Shown here one piece after another: positions 12,853-13,992 of a stretch of DNA of 13,992 bases (its first letter is position 1; each line of letters opens with the position of its first letter). Below the pieces are notes generated by a model. The model saw only the letters and a program-made list of their open reading frames with translations, did no database searches and was not told the DNA's origin. A program made the position numbers and the translations under genes. The stretch is from assembly GCA_030745815.1 (NCBI GenBank), contig JASLNX010000121.1:1-13992 (forward strand), given 5' to 3'. Source of the DNA: an archaeon. GTDB lineage: Archaea; Iainarchaeota; Iainarchaeia; Iainarchaeales; GCA-2688035.

Positions 12853-13761
12853 TTAATCATGTGCTGCACCTACAATTTCCTTAATGCTTTTTACTCCCTG
12901 TTCTTTCATCCATGTTTTCATTTCGTCAGATATTAGTTTGAATGCTTCAATTCCTCTGTAGAACGTTGCAGAGCCCACTCCAATTGCTGTGGCCCCGGCC
13001 ATGGCCATTTCAATTGCGTCCCTTCCGTTTGAAATGCCGCCAAGTCCAAGAATTGGAACGCTTACTGCTTCGTAAATTTGGTAAACGCATCTTAGTGCAA
13101 TTGGTTTTATTGCAGGTCCTGATACTCCGCCAAATTTGTTTGCAAGAACTGGTTTTCTTGCGTCAGCGTCAATTACCATTCCTGGGCCCAAAGTATTTAT
13201 CGCGCAGATTGCGTTTGCTCCAGCTTGCTCGCAGGCAGCTGCGACTGCAGCAATGTTGTTTGCTTGCGGGGTAAGCTTTGGCATTATTGGGATTTTTCCG
13301 CAGACTTCTGCAACCGCTTTAACAACTTCTGCAGCAACCTCTGGTGACGTTCCAAAAATCTGCCCTTCTCTTTTTGTGTTTGGGCAGCTGATGTTTATTT
13401 CAATCATTGCTGGTTCAAAGCCAATAATTCCTTCTGCAACTTCTGTAAACTCTTCAATGCTTGAACCGTAAATGCTTGCAATTACCGGGCTTTTGCATTT
13501 TTCCAGTTCCTTGAATTCTTTTTCAGCATTCTTGTAGCCTGCGGTGGGCAGTCCAACTGCATTGATTAGTCCGTGTTCCCATTCTAGAACAGTTGGATTT
13601 TTGTGGCCTTCTTTTTCTTTTGGCCCAATGCTTTTCATTGTTACAGCCCCTGCTCCCTCTCGAGCAACTCTTTTTAGCAGTGCGGCGTTGCAACCCATTA
13701 CTCCTGAGGCAAGAACGGTCGGGTTTTTCATCTTTAGCCCGCAAAAATCAGTTTCAAGCAT
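12853..13761 (-). CDS. pyrD: Dihydroorotate dehydrogenase catalytic subunit, class 1B
   Basis: The protein has 302 residues. It oxidises dihydroorotate to orotate with FMN and works as a complex with PyrK. The motifs are the N-terminal LKMKNPTVLASGVMG, the EINISCPNTKREG loop with the catalytic Cys126 that marks class 1, and the AINTLGPGMVIDADARKP region. FGGVSGPAIKPIALRCVYQI follows, then the FMN phosphate-binding LGLGGISNGRDA and AIGVGSA segments. The length is normal for class 1B. The adjacent pyrK gene supports 1B and hence NAD+ as final acceptor, instead of fumarate (1A) or quinone (class 2). The ATG at 13761 is 18 bases after the pyrI stop. Confidence 0.97.
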   Translation of the reverse strand: MLETDFCGLKMKNPTVLASGVMGCNAALLKRVAREGAGAVTMKSIGPKEKEGHKNPTVLEWEHGLINAVGLPTAGYKNAEKEFKELEKCKSPVIASIYGSSIEEFTEVAEGIIGFEPAMIEINISCPNTKREGQIFGTSPEVAAEVVKAVAEVCGKIPIMPKLTPQANNIAAVAAACEQAGANAICAINTLGPGMVIDADARKPVLANKFGGVSGPAIKPIALRCVYQIYEAVSVPILGLGGISNGRDAIEMAMAGATAIGVGSATFYRGIEAFKLISDEMKTWMKEQGVKSIKEIVGAAHD

Positions 13762-13779
13762 CGTATCCCACTTTAAAAA

Positions 13780-13992
13780 TTATTTTATGGCCTTGAATAC
13801 TTCCTGTTCGTTCATTTCTTTTTCACAGTATAGGCATTTTGCCTTCAAGGGATCTCGGCTTATTGAGAATTTGGTTGGTAGTTTTTCAATTGAAGTAATG
13901 CACTTTGGGTTCATGCATTTAATCAGGCCGTCTGCATGGTCTGGCATTCCAATTTTTTCTTTTTTCTTTACTTCGCTGTCTTTAATAAAATT
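13780..13992 (-). CDS. pyrI: Aspartate carbamoyltransferase regulatory chain, C-terminal part only
   Basis: Seventy residues and the stop are visible; the N-terminus lies beyond the window. This is the zinc domain of PyrI. It shows LIKCMNPKCITSIE and, after the insertion TKFSISRDPLK, AKCLYCEKEM, giving the C-x4-C ... C-x2-C set of four zinc cysteines that binds the catalytic PyrB chain. The missing N-terminal half would hold the allosteric nucleotide site, so the ATP/CTP control of the pathway cannot be judged here. Being first in the visible operon, it is probably preceded by pyrB outside the window. A short T-rich stretch follows the stop but is too close to pyrD to be a clear terminator. 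Confidence 0.95.
   Translation of the reverse strand, partial: NFIKDSEVKKKEKIGMPDHADGLIKCMNPKCITSIEKLPTKFSISRDPLKAKCLYCEKEMNEQEVFKAIK

Noticed and set aside
1..13992. Defence island, prophage or transposon
   Set aside because: No transposase, integrase, nuclease, toxin-antitoxin pair or terminal inverted repeats were seen; the genes are mostly housekeeping.

Overview
This window is archaeal chromosome. It encodes a TATA-binding protein, ribosomal protein L21e, RNA polymerase subunit Rpb4/RpoF, a DUF655 protein and an archaeal-type AMP phosphorylase. Most transcription units are preceded by AT-rich TATA-like boxes about 25-30 bases ahead of a likely start, and several genes have GGTGAT-type Shine-Dalgarno sites complementary to an archaeal 16S 3' end. 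The DNA is AT-rich. The lysine-rich TBP tail and AMP phosphorylase would suit a DPANN-type or related uncultured lineage. That placement is inference only; the almost complete pyrimidine pathway argues against a strongly reduced parasite.

Layout. (1) Positions 1-4368, minus strand, cell-surface and transcription genes: a truncated DUF2798 membrane protein, a 12-repeat probable beta-propeller lipoprotein, a DUF1566 (Lcl-type) lipoprotein, TBP, a GC-richer gap with a possible small or frameshifted gene, and an LppM-like lipoprotein. The propeller and DUF1566 genes share almost the same promoter, leader and signal-peptide DNA but have unrelated mature domains. (2) Positions 4485-6910, plus strand: a small membrane protein, then the information-processing cluster rpl21e-rpoF-DUF655-rsmA. 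(3) Positions 6907-13992, minus strand: AMP phosphorylase with its own promoter, and upstream of it a tightly packed pyrimidine operon in transcription order pyrI(partial)-pyrD-pyrK-pyrC-unknown-pyrE-pyrF.

The pyr genes cover the pathway from carbamoyl-aspartate to UMP: dihydroorotase, the NAD-linked two-subunit dihydroorotate dehydrogenase (PyrD 1B plus PyrK), orotate phosphoribosyltransferase and OMP decarboxylase. The regulatory chain of aspartate transcarbamoylase is at the window edge, so pyrB is probably just outside. AMP phosphorylase works in nucleotide salvage, so the right half of the window is a nucleotide-metabolism block.

There is no obvious new multi-gene defence or mobile system, no CRISPR array, no IS element and no recognisable tRNA or rRNA. 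The best leads are an RsmA whose catalytic NLPY motif reads FPPY, an unrecognised basic two-domain protein translationally coupled inside the pyr operon, promoter-plus-signal-peptide module sharing between neighbouring lipoproteins, a type-2 (bacterial-style) PyrF, and the 3357-3586 region with a possible frameshifted small gene and an RNA hairpin.
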